Below, one piece after another: positions 1 through 7,515 of a stretch of 64,000 nucleotides of DNA; position 1 is the first letter of the stretch; each line of letters opens with the position of its first letter. The notes below the pieces were generated by a model that had not been told where the DNA came from, did not search any database, and saw only the letters and a program-made list of their open reading frames with translations. Position numbers and translations under genes: made by a program. The DNA comes from a virus, in the IMG/VR virus record IMGVR_UViG_3300030451_004287, positions 62,001-126,000 of that record; one strand, given 5' to 3'.

Positions 1-282
1 GAAGCTGAAGATATAGACGAGTCTGTATTACTTCTATATTCTGATATGGGAGTTATACCATATAATGAAAAAATGCCATCAGGCAAAATATTTAATTTTT
101 GGATAGGACATACTAATTTTGATATTACGCACAGCATAAAAGAAAAAATAGAACAGGTGGATGGTATAGAGATACTGGATGTTTTTACTAGATATAGATT
201 TCGTATAGCTATAGCTAAGTCATTTAGAGATCGAGAAGTAATGAACAATATATCTAAAGCACTTTCCAATAAATTCAGTTAG
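1..282 (+). CDS. Hypothetical protein, 5' end outside the window
   Basis: The reading frame is open from base 1, so the gene very probably begins left of the window. The first in-frame ATG (46) has no ribosome binding site in front of it. About 93 residues are visible. They are soluble, end in a lysine/serine-rich tail and contain no motif I recognise. The gene sits seven bases before the ClpP-like protease, so it belongs to the same virion or morphogenesis operon. I assign no function. Confidence 0.6.
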   Translation, partial: EAEDIDESVLLLYSDMGVIPYNEKMPSGKIFNFWIGHTNFDITHSIKEKIEQVDGIEILDVFTRYRFRIAIAKSFRDREVMNNISKALSNKFS

Positions 283-288
283 GTTAAA

Positions 289-906
289 ATGGATCATCTA
301 CAAGACATTCACAGTTATGGCCTGAATGTAAAAAACAGAGAAATATTTTTACATAATTTTTTAGGCTCAAATGATGAAGCTAATCCGGGCGTAGAGTTTC
401 GGATGGCAAGTATATTCTTAAAAAACATTAAAATACTAGAGCATATTTCTCGTGATCCAATCACTATTTATATGAATAGTGTTGGAGGTGAGTGGTCGGA
501 TGGTATGTTGATATATGATGCAATACAACTATGTAAATGCTATGTTACTACGATTGTATACGCACAAGCAGAAAGTATGAGTAGCATAATCTTACAAGCT
601 GCTGATGAAAGAGTATTGTCTCCTAATAGTTATTTTATGCCTCACTATGGATCAACCGATGCTGGTGGAGAATATTTAAGTGTTCAAAATTGGGTTAAAT
701 TTGAAAAACATATTTGTGATGTTATGTTTAATATATATGCTGAAAGATGTTATAAAGGCAAATTTTTTAAAGATAAATATGGTGGAACTAAAGAAACAAT
801 ACCTAAAGTTACGACATGGTTAAGATCAAAATTAAAAAATGGTGATTGGTATATTAACGCAAAAGAGGCTATTCATTACGGTTTTGCTGATAAAATCTTA
901 AGCTAA
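289..906 (+). CDS. ClpP-like serine protease (possible prohead/maturation protease)
   Basis: The 205-residue protein has the ClpP/crotonase fold pattern. Gly-rich strand residues lie near 63-67 (SVGGE). The nucleophile motif AESMSS gives Ser96, replacing the usual ASMG. The PHYGS motif gives His119. The C-terminal segment with Asp186 followed by AKEAIHYGFADKIL resembles the end of ClpP. A full Ser-His-Asp triad is therefore visible, and the length matches ClpP (about 195-210 residues). Tailed phages often use ClpP-fold enzymes to process scaffold or portal proteins, and the structural-type genes around it favour that role over host protein turnover. A ClpP that works with a host Clp ATPase remains possible. 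Confidence 0.8.
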   Translation: MDHLQDIHSYGLNVKNREIFLHNFLGSNDEANPGVEFRMASIFLKNIKILEHISRDPITIYMNSVGGEWSDGMLIYDAIQLCKCYVTTIVYAQAESMSSIILQAADERVLSPNSYFMPHYGSTDAGGEYLSVQNWVKFEKHICDVMFNIYAERCYKGKFFKDKYGGTKETIPKVTTWLRSKLKNGDWYINAKEAIHYGFADKILS

Positions 907-926
907 GATACCTTAGAAAGTGTATA

Positions 927-932
927 TAGTAT
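927..932 (+). promoter_or_regulatory. Candidate -10-like element upstream of the DeoC-like gene
   Basis: TAGTAT lies inside GTGTATATAGTATTGTA in the gap after the protease gene. A nearly identical string recurs before the gene at 2891, and a shorter version before the ribonucleotide reductase. No convincing -35 box is present, so this may be an extended -10 or a phage-specific promoter. A short perfect inverted repeat (895-909, ATCTTA-AGC-TAAGAT) lies just upstream. Confidence 0.35.
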
Positions 933-953
933 TGTAAACTTAATGAGGTAAAT

Positions 954-1604
954 ATGAATATAGAATATGCCCTGCACGATATAGAGTCAAATGACAAATC
1001 TATTAAGAAAGAAATAGAATCAGCTTTAGAATATCCTATTAAACAGGTTAGTGTTTTACCACAACATATTAAAGTTGTTAAAAAAATAGTACCTAAACAC
1101 ATTAACCTATCTTGTATCATAGATTTTCCGTTCGGTATCAGTTCCGAAGAAATTAGAATGGATATGATACAGTTTGCTTCTGATGAAGGTGTAGATACTG
1201 TGGAGATTATTGCGCCAAATAGAATGATGTGTAATAGAAACTACACATCTATTCGTAGTGAAATAACTAAACAGTTTGATCTGTGTGTTAAAAATATGAT
1301 AGATGTTGCTTATGTTTTAGAGTATAGGAGATTTACCTTTACAGCTATTGCTAGAGTAGCAAAAATATTAACAGACTTTACTATTAATAAATGCTATGCG
1401 TCATCTGGAAATAAGCTAGATAATATTCATGATCATTTAATAGCTATAGCTATGCTCAAGAAAGAAGTTCCTGATATATCTATACCTTTTAATGGAAATT
1501 TGTGGTTAAAAGATCAAGTAGATCTACTGTATGAATCTGACGTTAAAATGGCCCGTGTTAGAACATTAAATGCTTTAGATCTATTTTTTAATAAAATAGC
1601 CTGA
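954..1604 (+). CDS. DeoC-like (deoxyribose-phosphate aldolase fold) protein
   Basis: The 216-residue protein resembles DeoC-type TIM barrels. It has a CIIDFPFG segment near 54-61 (DeoC: VIGFPLG), a GVDTVEII strand near 79-86, and KCYASSG near 146-152 where DeoC has the FVKTSTG Schiff-base motif. Tyr148 aligns with the catalytic lysine. Lys146 is two residues away, so normal aldolase chemistry is doubtful. It starts after a good GAGGT ribosome binding site. It lies between the protease and a probable structural gene, so a structural or regulatory use of the fold is as likely as nucleoside breakdown. The fold call is moderate and the function is open. Confidence 0.5.
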   Translation: MNIEYALHDIESNDKSIKKEIESALEYPIKQVSVLPQHIKVVKKIVPKHINLSCIIDFPFGISSEEIRMDMIQFASDEGVDTVEIIAPNRMMCNRNYTSIRSEITKQFDLCVKNMIDVAYVLEYRRFTFTAIARVAKILTDFTINKCYASSGNKLDNIHDHLIAIAMLKKEVPDISIPFNGNLWLKDQVDLLYESDVKMARVRTLNALDLFFNKIA

Positions 1605-1615
1605 TTTATTAAATT

Positions 1616-1645
1616 TTGGGGTATTTAAAAATAAGTTTCTACTAT
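1616..1645 (+). promoter_or_regulatory. Sigma70-like promoter for the small structural gene
   Basis: TTGGGG (1616-1621), an 18-base spacer and TACTAT (1640-1645, context CTACTATAC) lie in the 64-base gap before the gene at 1669. The -10 is the same hexamer as in the promoters at 33212 and 45478. The -35 is only a partial match. Confidence 0.55.
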
Positions 1646-1668
1646 ACGCGCACAATGGAGAAAATAGT

Positions 1669-2208
1669 ATGTCTACCAGACAAGTCGATAATTCTGCTGT
1701 TACCTCAACCAGCACGGATAATAATGGATCAGCAATCTACGGTCTACGAACAGACCGAAATAATGCTAAAGCAGTTACTCTAGGTGATTCCCGACCAGAT
1801 CTTAATGGTTCAAGAATTACTGTAGCTATGGGTGCTGTAACCAGTGGTGTTGCTGGTGCTGTAGCTGTGAACAATGATCGAGGAGTAATTCTACAGGTTA
1901 CGGAAACACTCGCTAACGGAACAGCCACTGATCCAGCGGGCTTCCTCAAGAGTGCTGGTCAAGATAAATTTGATAGCACGCTGCACAAGTCAGAAAGCAA
2001 TACAATTACCAATCGTACCACGCGACTTCGAGAAGGAGCTTGGAATCCCTTTAGTGGTGTCTTTGGTGCTACAGCAGCGAACGAAGGTACACTAAGCAAT
2101 GTTACAATGGCATTTGGTGCTGATAGTGGTGTTCTTACAAGTGGTCCGACCTATCAATTCGGTAGTAACGTTCCAAAGCAAGATGACTATGAAGCTCCAA
2201 CTACATAG
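1669..2208 (+). CDS. Probable virion structural protein (decoration/fibre-type), unknown family
   Basis: The 179-residue protein is rich in Gly, Ala, Ser and Thr, low in Lys and without Cys, typical of phage capsid decoration or fibre proteins. Examples are the AMGAVTSGVAGAVAVNN segment and the repeated FGA/TSG turns. Codon and base use is clearly less AT-rich than its neighbours. The GGAG ribosome binding site at 1657 is well placed. The gene stands alone between its own promoter and a strong terminator, as expected for an abundantly made virion protein. I recognise no homologous family, so the structural role is inferred from composition and context. Confidence 0.55.
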   Translation: MSTRQVDNSAVTSTSTDNNGSAIYGLRTDRNNAKAVTLGDSRPDLNGSRITVAMGAVTSGVAGAVAVNNDRGVILQVTETLANGTATDPAGFLKSAGQDKFDSTLHKSESNTITNRTTRLREGAWNPFSGVFGATAANEGTLSNVTMAFGADSGVLTSGPTYQFGSNVPKQDDYEAPTT

Positions 2209-2253
2209 TAGTAATATAATTAAGTTATTTGATTGTGCGATTTAAGTACTTAT

Positions 2254-2286
2254 AATAAGCCAATGTCTATCATTGGCTTATTTTTT
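2254..2286 (+). terminator. Rho-independent terminator after the structural gene
   Basis: A perfect 12-bp stem (2254-2265 with 2271-2282; core AAGCCAATG/CATTGGCTT) closes a five-base TCTAT loop and is followed by a T run. It closes the single-gene unit that starts at the 1616 promoter. It also shows that the true start of the next gene lies downstream. Confidence 0.9.
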
Positions 2287-2301
2287 ATCACAGAAAGCAA
2301 C

Positions 2302-2610
2302 ATGATGGACACATTACTGCAACACTTATTACCAGAATGGATAAGCCTCGCTGTAGTTTTAATAGGTCTTTGGGTTAGTATTGGAAGAAATCTAGTAACT
2401 AAAGCTGAGGTAGAAAAAATGATAGCATCTTTATCTCCATATAATGTAGACAAACAATTTATATATGAAAGGTTGGATATGAATAAAGAAATGCAAGAAC
2501 AATTTGCTGATGCTCTACAAAGAAATACAGAAGTTATGAATGATTTAAAAGTACAAATAGCTACATTGAGCAAGACTTTAGAAACTATAGAACATCATAT
2601 TCAAAAGTAG
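2302..2610 (+). CDS. Small membrane protein with coiled-coil tail
   Basis: A longer frame opens at 2233, but that start lies upstream of the terminator hairpin, so I choose ATG 2302 (102 residues). Residues about 12-30 form one hydrophobic membrane segment (SLAVVLIGLWVSIG). The remainder is charged and heptad-like and probably a coiled coil (about 45-100). The layout, one N-terminal anchor plus a cytoplasmic or periplasmic coil, is common in phage lysis or superinfection genes, but no family is recognised. Confidence 0.6.
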   Translation: MMDTLLQHLLPEWISLAVVLIGLWVSIGRNLVTKAEVEKMIASLSPYNVDKQFIYERLDMNKEMQEQFADALQRNTEVMNDLKVQIATLSKTLETIEHHIQK

Positions 2611-2617
2611 GACTATT

Positions 2618-2845
2618 ATGAGTTATTTCGATGATATGTATAAAAAGTTTAAGACTAATTCAGAGTATAATCCTGAAGTAGAAGGTGAAGACATTTTTAA
2701 TATAGCTGGTTATGATCCAACGGATTCTGGTGGAACAGGATATTTTGCTGATGTTAGAGGAACTGGTACTGGTGCTGGTACAGTAGGTCACGTTTATCGC
2801 AATAGTGATGGTGATTTTTTCCTTAGAATTAGAGCTACGGGCTAA
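2618..2845 (+). CDS. Small hypothetical protein
   Basis: A 75-residue acidic protein with a Gly/Thr-rich centre (GTGTGAGTVG near 49-58). It starts after AGGA, eight bases behind the previous gene. The low-complexity glycine segment suggests a small virion or tail component. I recognise no family. Confidence 0.5.
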   Translation: MSYFDDMYKKFKTNSEYNPEVEGEDIFNIAGYDPTDSGGTGYFADVRGTGTGAGTVGHVYRNSDGDFFLRIRATG

Positions 2846-2853
2846 AAGGTGTA

Positions 2854-2867
2854 TATAAATATAGTAT
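2854..2867 (+). promoter_or_regulatory. Candidate late-type promoter TATAAATA / -10 TAGTAT
   Basis: TATAAATA (2854-2861) matches the T4 late promoter consensus and overlaps a TAGTAT hexamer (2862-2867). The surrounding string GTGTATATAAATATAGTATTGTA is a longer version of the one at 921-937. It lies in the 45-base gap before the gene at 2891. No sigma70 -35 box is visible. Confidence 0.4.
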
Positions 2868-2890
2868 TGTACAATAACTAGGAGTAAATT

Positions 2891-3121
2891 ATGGCGATTT
2901 CAACTACAGATGTTTTGACCTCAGCAATTACTACGAGCGATGCTGTTAAGAATGGCACTATCGTTTTAGCTGTGTCACCAGTATTGGGAACTACTCAAGA
3001 TATTAATACTTATGTTGTAAGCACTCCCGGTCACACAGGAGTACAGACAACACTGACAAATAGACTTGATGAAGTAGCATACTATAACACAGCAAGCGGT
3101 ATTTCTGGTGGCGGTGCATAA
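2891..3121 (+). CDS. Small hypothetical, possibly structural protein
   Basis: A 76-residue Thr/Ser/Val/Gly-rich protein with no Cys or Trp, beginning after a clear AGGAG. Its composition resembles the structural protein at 1669, and it follows its own candidate promoter. It shares its last base with the start of the holin-like gene (TAATG). I recognise no family. Confidence 0.5.
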   Translation: MAISTTDVLTSAITTSDAVKNGTIVLAVSPVLGTTQDINTYVVSTPGHTGVQTTLTNRLDEVAYYNTASGISGGGA

Positions 3122-3462
3122 TGAAACCGGGTTACAAAACAACAGAGTTTTGGTTTACCCTAGCAACTTTTATCGTTAGTGGATTATTTTTGTTGGGGCT
3201 TTTTAGAGATGAGTCTCAAAAAGATGAATTAATTATTGTAATCAGTCACGCTATTGAGAGTATATTCTTAATAGGCGGACAGGTTATGATATTTTTAAGG
3301 TATATGCAAGGACGCAGAGAAGAAAAATTAATTAGAGTTTATAACGAGGTGGAACACGATGACAGCAGCATTTATTCAACAGAACGACCCGAACCAGACA
3401 ACAAAAGAATTGATCCGGCAAGAAGTTCTAAAACTAATTACCGAAGTAAAAATCTCTCTTAA
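3121..3462 (+). CDS. Holin-like small membrane protein
   Basis: The 113-residue protein opens with KPGYKTTEFWFTLATF, a pattern familiar from phage holin-like proteins. It has two hydrophobic segments (about 11-29 and 37-60) and a charged, mostly hydrophilic C-terminal tail. That topology fits a small holin that permeabilises the inner membrane. The last 35 codons overlap the next gene in another frame. Several other small membrane proteins and a peptidase follow, consistent with a lysis region. The family assignment is by pattern only. Confidence 0.6.
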   Translation: MKPGYKTTEFWFTLATFIVSGLFLLGLFRDESQKDELIIVISHAIESIFLIGGQVMIFLRYMQGRREEKLIRVYNEVEHDDSSIYSTERPEPDNKRIDPARSSKTNYRSKNLS

Positions 3463-3850
3463 AGATGTAAAACGCTTTGCTATTTCTGAAGCATGGAAAG
3501 TTTTACAGTTAGTAGTAGCGGTTGTAATCCAAATCATTGAAAAGTTAGGCGAAAATTTAAGTGGGCCTGAGAAGAAAAAAGTCGCACTAGAAGTTATAGA
3601 AAACTTTTATGACACAGTATTAGGCTCGATTGATATTCCGGGCATTCCAAGTTTTCTCGAACCTATGTTTCATAATAGCGTAAAAAGTCTTATGATGATA
3701 TTTGTAGGAGCTAGTATAGATGCTATGGTAGCTACATTTAGAAATGTTGGAGTATTTAAATCAAAATACATAGAAGGTCAATCAACAGACAGCACTTTAG
3801 TTGATCAATTATTAAATGATATATCACAAATAGTAAAGGTGGAGACATGA
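3359..3850 (+). CDS. Hypothetical membrane-associated protein overlapping the holin-like gene
   Basis: A 163-residue protein whose ATG follows a strong GAGGTGG site (3346-3352), so the start is credible despite a 104-base overlap with the preceding gene in a different frame. Residues about 45-62 (VLQLVVAVVIQII) and 110-125 are hydrophobic and may contact the membrane. The ends are charged and helical. No family is recognised. Position suggests a role with the holin-like protein. Confidence 0.6.
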   Translation: MTAAFIQQNDPNQTTKELIRQEVLKLITEVKISLKDVKRFAISEAWKVLQLVVAVVIQIIEKLGENLSGPEKKKVALEVIENFYDTVLGSIDIPGIPSFLEPMFHNSVKSLMMIFVGASIDAMVATFRNVGVFKSKYIEGQSTDSTLVDQLLNDISQIVKVET

Positions 3851-4197
3851 ATTATTTAGAACAGTTTGCTAAAGAAAGTACAGCTTTCGATCTTGCTTTA
3901 TATGCTGGCGTAATAGGAATTTGTTTTGTATTATTTAAAGATAAACTTGCTCCGGTCACAAAATGGATAGGTGATGTAATAGCAAAATTAAAACCTAATT
4001 TAAAAACTCCTGATTTAGATTTTATTACTGTGGTAGAATCTAGAGATGAAGACACAGAATTATTTTTTGAACTTGTTAAAAGCTGGAAAAAGACTAGAGA
4101 TTTAGCAGAAGATTATGGTGCAACTAAAGCTGTTGATATAGCAGATCAAATGTTTCCTTACTTAGTTCCAAATGAAGAAGAGATAACTGATGAGTAG
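3847..4197 (+). CDS. Single-span membrane protein
   Basis: A 116-residue protein with one membrane span (about 17-31, LYAGVIGICFVLF) and an acidic cytoplasmic-looking tail. It overlaps both neighbours by four to eight bases, indicating translational coupling. I recognise no family. It is one of six consecutive small proteins with hydrophobic segments in this block. Confidence 0.55.
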   Translation: MNYLEQFAKESTAFDLALYAGVIGICFVLFKDKLAPVTKWIGDVIAKLKPNLKTPDLDFITVVESRDEDTELFFELVKSWKKTRDLAEDYGATKAVDIADQMFPYLVPNEEEITDE

Positions 4198-4693
4198 AGA
4201 TAAAATTATACTGTGCGTAGCTGGATTACTTTTATTTATTGGAGTATTTAAACCTAACTTAAATTGGTTACGGCCTTCTATACCAACACCAACTGTAGTC
4301 GATGTTGTAGAAATAGAAGCTCCAGAAGATAAAGAATTAAAAGCATTAGCAGAGAATGTTAGAGACTGTTTCTTAAATAGTTCTTCATCAACACGACAAA
4401 ATGATTCTAGACTGCTAGCTAACCTGTATAAAGATATTGCTATATTAATTAGTTTAAATAGTACTAATGAAGTTATAACTACAACAGAAGCTATTAGACA
4501 AGCAAATGTTTTGTGTGGTGCTATGTTGAACTTAGATATAAAAGGTAAGTATGAAGGATTATCTGAAGCAGCAGAGAAATTATTATCAGAAACTATAGGG
4601 GTTGATAATGTAAAGATGACAAAAGAATTAAGAGAAAAAAGTGTTAATTGTTTTAACGCTTTATCATGGGCTTGTCAAGAAGGAAGTAAATAA
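4190..4693 (+). CDS. Hypothetical protein with N-terminal anchor
   Basis: The 167-residue protein has an N-terminal hydrophobic stretch (about 6-20, ILCVAGLLLFIGVF) followed by a proline-rich linker and a helical domain with four cysteines (Cys9 in the anchor not counted). This fits an anchored periplasmic protein; a spanin-like role is possible but unsupported. It shares one base with the peptidase gene that follows. Confidence 0.5.
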   Translation: MSRDKIILCVAGLLLFIGVFKPNLNWLRPSIPTPTVVDVVEIEAPEDKELKALAENVRDCFLNSSSSTRQNDSRLLANLYKDIAILISLNSTNEVITTTEAIRQANVLCGAMLNLDIKGKYEGLSEAAEKLLSETIGVDNVKMTKELREKSVNCFNALSWACQEGSK

Positions 4694-5619
4694 TGCCACG
4701 ATATACCCCACAAACATTAAATAGATTATATAATGATGGTCTTAATGGGGCTATTTGGGAGCAAGAACATTTTGATACTTTTATGTCTACATTGAAATAT
4801 CCTTTATTTCATGATGCTGATATTAGAATTAGAAATAGCGGTAAAGGCAAACTAAGCACACCTTTTAAAAGTGTTTTAAAGTTTGACCCAAACGCTTACG
4901 AAGAACGACAAACTACAGGTGATTGTGTGTCTCACTCTACTCGAAACGGATGTGATCTAAGTAGAGCAGTAGAGATAGATGTTAAAGGAGAAAATGAAGG
5001 CTGGGTTACTAGAGGTGCTACTGAGGCTATCTACGGATGTAGAGGTCATGGCGGTCAGGGTATGAGTTGTAGTAGAGCAACACAATTTGTTAGTAAAATG
5101 GGAGGAATTGTTTTAAGGAAAAATTATCCGGGTATTGTTGATTTAAGTAAATATAAAAGTTCTATTGGTACTAAATGGGGAACTAGAGGAGTTCCTGAAG
5201 CACTAAAAAAAATTGCTGATGATAACCAAGTTAAAACTACTTCATTAATTAAAACTGTAGACGAAGCAAGAGATGCATTAGCGAATGGGTATGGTATAAG
5301 TGTGTGTAGTGGTTATGGATTTTCTAACCGTAGAGACTCTAAGGGATTTGCGCGAAAAAGTGGGTCATGGGCACATGCGATGTGCTGGACAGCTTGCGAC
5401 GATACGGGTAGTGAACCTGCATTTTTAGTTCAAAATAGCTGGGGTAAATGGAACTCTGGAGGACATCCAGAATGGGGTCCTATCCCAGATGGTTCTTTTT
5501 TAATACACGCTGATATTGCGGCTGGTATGCTTAGAGGTAATGGAGCATATGCTTACAGTAATGTAGATGGGTTTCCTCCACAAAAACTTCCTAATTACGG
5601 ATTTGAAAGTTATTTATGA
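4693..5619 (+). CDS. Papain-fold (C1 family) cysteine peptidase
   Basis: The 308-residue protein carries all papain landmarks in order: Gln73 and Cys78 in QTTGDC, His229 in SWAHAMC, and Asn248 in the diagnostic QNSWGKWN motif. The catalytic set (oxyanion Gln, Cys, His, Asn) is complete. There is no obvious secretion signal or propeptide, so it may be made as an active cytoplasmic enzyme or be packaged in the virion. It sits directly after holin-like and membrane genes. It could cleave peptide cross-bridges of the wall during lysis or entry, or process virion proteins. A C1 peptidase is unusual for such a role. Confidence 0.85.
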   Translation: MPRYTPQTLNRLYNDGLNGAIWEQEHFDTFMSTLKYPLFHDADIRIRNSGKGKLSTPFKSVLKFDPNAYEERQTTGDCVSHSTRNGCDLSRAVEIDVKGENEGWVTRGATEAIYGCRGHGGQGMSCSRATQFVSKMGGIVLRKNYPGIVDLSKYKSSIGTKWGTRGVPEALKKIADDNQVKTTSLIKTVDEARDALANGYGISVCSGYGFSNRRDSKGFARKSGSWAHAMCWTACDDTGSEPAFLVQNSWGKWNSGGHPEWGPIPDGSFLIHADIAAGMLRGNGAYAYSNVDGFPPQKLPNYGFESYL

Positions 5620-5801
5620 CAGACGATAAAAAAGAAGAAAAAGAAACAGGAGGTTGGATAGATCAGCTTCTTATGAATCAATTAATTAGAATATTAAGTG
5701 ATTTTATTTTAGGTGTGCTAAAACTATTTAGTACCGATAAAAATATAACAAAACCCAAAAGACCATTAAAAGATCTACTCGATAGGTGGTTTAAGAAATG
5801 A
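5616..5801 (+). CDS. Small basic hypothetical protein
   Basis: A 61-residue protein with a charged N-terminus (DDKKEEKETGG), an amphipathic or membrane-associating middle (about 18-40) and a lysine/arginine-rich end. It overlaps both neighbours by four bases. Unrecognised; probably part of the same coupled membrane/lysis group. Confidence 0.5.
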   Translation: MTDDKKEEKETGGWIDQLLMNQLIRILSDFILGVLKLFSTDKNITKPKRPLKDLLDRWFKK

Positions 5802-6052
5802 TTAGATTAACATTATGTAGTTTTTTAGTATTATTTTTTATGTCTAATACAATAAGCGATACTACACCTATCGTAGTTATTGCTGGAGCGTCAATCAAAG
5901 CTCAGTCAGTCCCAGTAAAAGAAAAATATAAAAGAGAAGACTGTCCAATTTGTAAAGGTAAAGGTTGGTACATTAGTGGTGATGGTATCAAAAAGGTTGA
6001 GTGCGGTTACTGTGAACCGTCAAAACCTAAGACTGAATTCTATAAATATTGA
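5798..6052 (+). CDS. Small exported protein with DnaJ-type zinc knuckle
   Basis: An 84-residue protein with a signal-peptide-like start (about 3-30) and a Cys motif, CPICKGKGW near 49-57 and CGYC about 18 residues later. The CxxCxGxG element is the half-repeat of DnaJ cysteine-rich domains and probably binds one zinc ion. It may be an exported or membrane-tethered zinc protein. The function is unknown. Confidence 0.55.
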   Translation: MIRLTLCSFLVLFFMSNTISDTTPIVVIAGASIKAQSVPVKEKYKREDCPICKGKGWYISGDGIKKVECGYCEPSKPKTEFYKY

Positions 6053-6060
6053 GGAAAATC

Positions 6061-6426
6061 ATGTCTGATTCACAAGTAGAAAACTTTGCAAGAAAAGTAT
6101 TAGCAGAAACTTCTATACCAGAAGAAGAAGAATTTGGTAGCATTATAGCTTTACTTATGATCATCAGTTTATGCTTTACTGCCATAAGAATTGTACAAGA
6201 ATGCAAAAAGAATAACTCTTCTATAGAAGATATTCAAAGTGATATTATTAAATTTTCTCAAGAGAGAATATTAGCCAAATGGAGACTACGCAGAGAAATG
6301 CGTAAGGCTATGAGTAAACAACAATATAAAAAATATAGGTCTGAATTGGAGTCAGCACTAGTTAATGTAGGGAGTAATATTTCGTATTCAGAAACAGAAG
6401 CTTTACTGGAGGCTATAAATGATTAG
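6061..6426 (+). CDS. Hypothetical membrane protein
   Basis: An in-frame TTG at 6049 gives a longer version, but the GAGGAA ribosome binding site (6051-6056) lies just ahead of ATG 6061, which I take as the start (121 residues). One membrane span (about 25-41, IIALLMIISLCFTAIRIV) precedes a basic helical tail. Unrecognised. It overlaps the following membrane gene by eight bases. Confidence 0.55.
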   Translation: MSDSQVENFARKVLAETSIPEEEEFGSIIALLMIISLCFTAIRIVQECKKNNSSIEDIQSDIIKFSQERILAKWRLRREMRKAMSKQQYKKYRSELESALVNVGSNISYSETEALLEAIND

Positions 6427-6664
6427 TATATTAGCATGGTGTGTATATGGTGTTATTGTAGGTTCAGTTGCTAAAACAATAGTACCGGGTGAAGAAAAAA
6501 TGGGTTTCTTTCAAACAGTTGCCCTCGGTGTTGTTGGTTCTTATATGGGTGGTGCAGCAAATTACTTATTAGGATTCGATGATGCTTTTGGTCCAACAGG
6601 AATTTTTATGGGAATCGCTGGTGGCGTGCTGGCACTAATAACTTATAATAAATTAAAATCATAG
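6419..6664 (+). CDS. GlsB/YeaQ/YmgE (transglycosylase-associated) membrane protein
   Basis: The 81-residue protein has three hydrophobic segments with glycine-rich turns (GVIVGSVAKTIVPG, ALGVVGSYMGGA, IFMGIAGGVLAL). This is the signature of the small Transgly_assoc family found in bacterial envelopes and linked to stress responses. A GGAGG site (6408-6412) precedes the start. Its molecular job is unknown even in hosts. Here it may protect or modify the envelope or act as a lysis accessory. It is the last gene before the glycan cluster. Confidence 0.7.
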   Translation: MISILAWCVYGVIVGSVAKTIVPGEEKMGFFQTVALGVVGSYMGGAANYLLGFDDAFGPTGIFMGIAGGVLALITYNKLKS

Positions 6665-6671
6665 GACTTAA

Positions 6672-7514
6672 ATGTTTATATTCGTAGCTGATTTGTTTGC
6701 TGAAGATTTCTTGGGTGGTGCTGAATTAACTAGTGAAGCTATCTTAAATAAAGCTACAGATAAAGTAATTAAAGTTAGGTCTAGTGATCTTACATTAGAT
6801 TTCGTTAAGTCTCATGAAGACGCTAAATGGATATTTGGTAATTTCTTGGGGATTAATCGTATCATACCAGAATATTTCCTACATAAGAATCTTAACTATT
6901 CTATTATTGAATATGATTATAAATATTGTGATATTAGAATGCCTGAAGCTTGTAAACAACATAGAGGTGAATGTTGTGAAAATAAACCTATTGGTCAATT
7001 AATTAAGAGATTTTTTTTAGGCGCTAAAGATATTTGGTATATGTCTAAGCAGCAAAAAGACTGGTACGAGTCAGTTTTTCCAGAATTAGCAAAAGATAAT
7101 TCTTATGTTTTAAGTTCTATATTTGACGATGCGACTTTAGATAAAATTTGTAAATTAGACACCACCAATAAAGATGATGTATTTTTAATACAAGATCATC
7201 AGCATCCATTAAAAGGAACATCTGTAGCTATCTCTGTAGCAAAAGACAATAATTTAAAGTATCGTAAATTTTCAAATTTATCACATGATCAGTTGCTTGA
7301 ATTATTTGCAAAATCTAAAGGTTTAATTTTTGTTCCAACGCAATTTGATACCTGCCCTAGAGTTACAATAGAAGCTAAAATGCTTGACTGTGCATTAATA
7401 TTAAGTAACAAAGTTCAACACGCTAATGAGGATTGGTTTAACGGATCTAAAGAAGATATAATTAATTACATGAAAGAACGACTAGATTTTTTCTGGACAA
7501 CCGTAAGTAAGTAA
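6672..7514 (+). CDS. GT-B fold glycosyltransferase-like protein
   Basis: The 280-residue protein has the ending of a GT4/GT1-like enzyme: a strand-helix domain with HQHPLKGT near 176-183, then FVPTQFDTCPRVTIEAKML near 221-239. That is the donor-binding EX7E-like region of GT-B enzymes, in reduced form. Cysteine-rich residues about 90-105 (CKQHRGECCENKP) are odd and could bind metal. It opens the glycan cluster and is followed two bases later by a GT2 gene. Donor and acceptor cannot be inferred. Confidence 0.7.
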   Translation: MFIFVADLFAEDFLGGAELTSEAILNKATDKVIKVRSSDLTLDFVKSHEDAKWIFGNFLGINRIIPEYFLHKNLNYSIIEYDYKYCDIRMPEACKQHRGECCENKPIGQLIKRFFLGAKDIWYMSKQQKDWYESVFPELAKDNSYVLSSIFDDATLDKICKLDTTNKDDVFLIQDHQHPLKGTSVAISVAKDNNLKYRKFSNLSHDQLLELFAKSKGLIFVPTQFDTCPRVTIEAKMLDCALILSNKVQHANEDWFNGSKEDIINYMKERLDFFWTTVSK

Positions 7515-7515
7515 T

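Noticed and set aside
2233-2301. Upstream start at 2233 for the membrane protein gene
   Set aside because: It would place the terminator hairpin 2254-2286 inside the coding sequence and has no ribosome binding site; ATG 2302 gives a normal membrane-anchor start.
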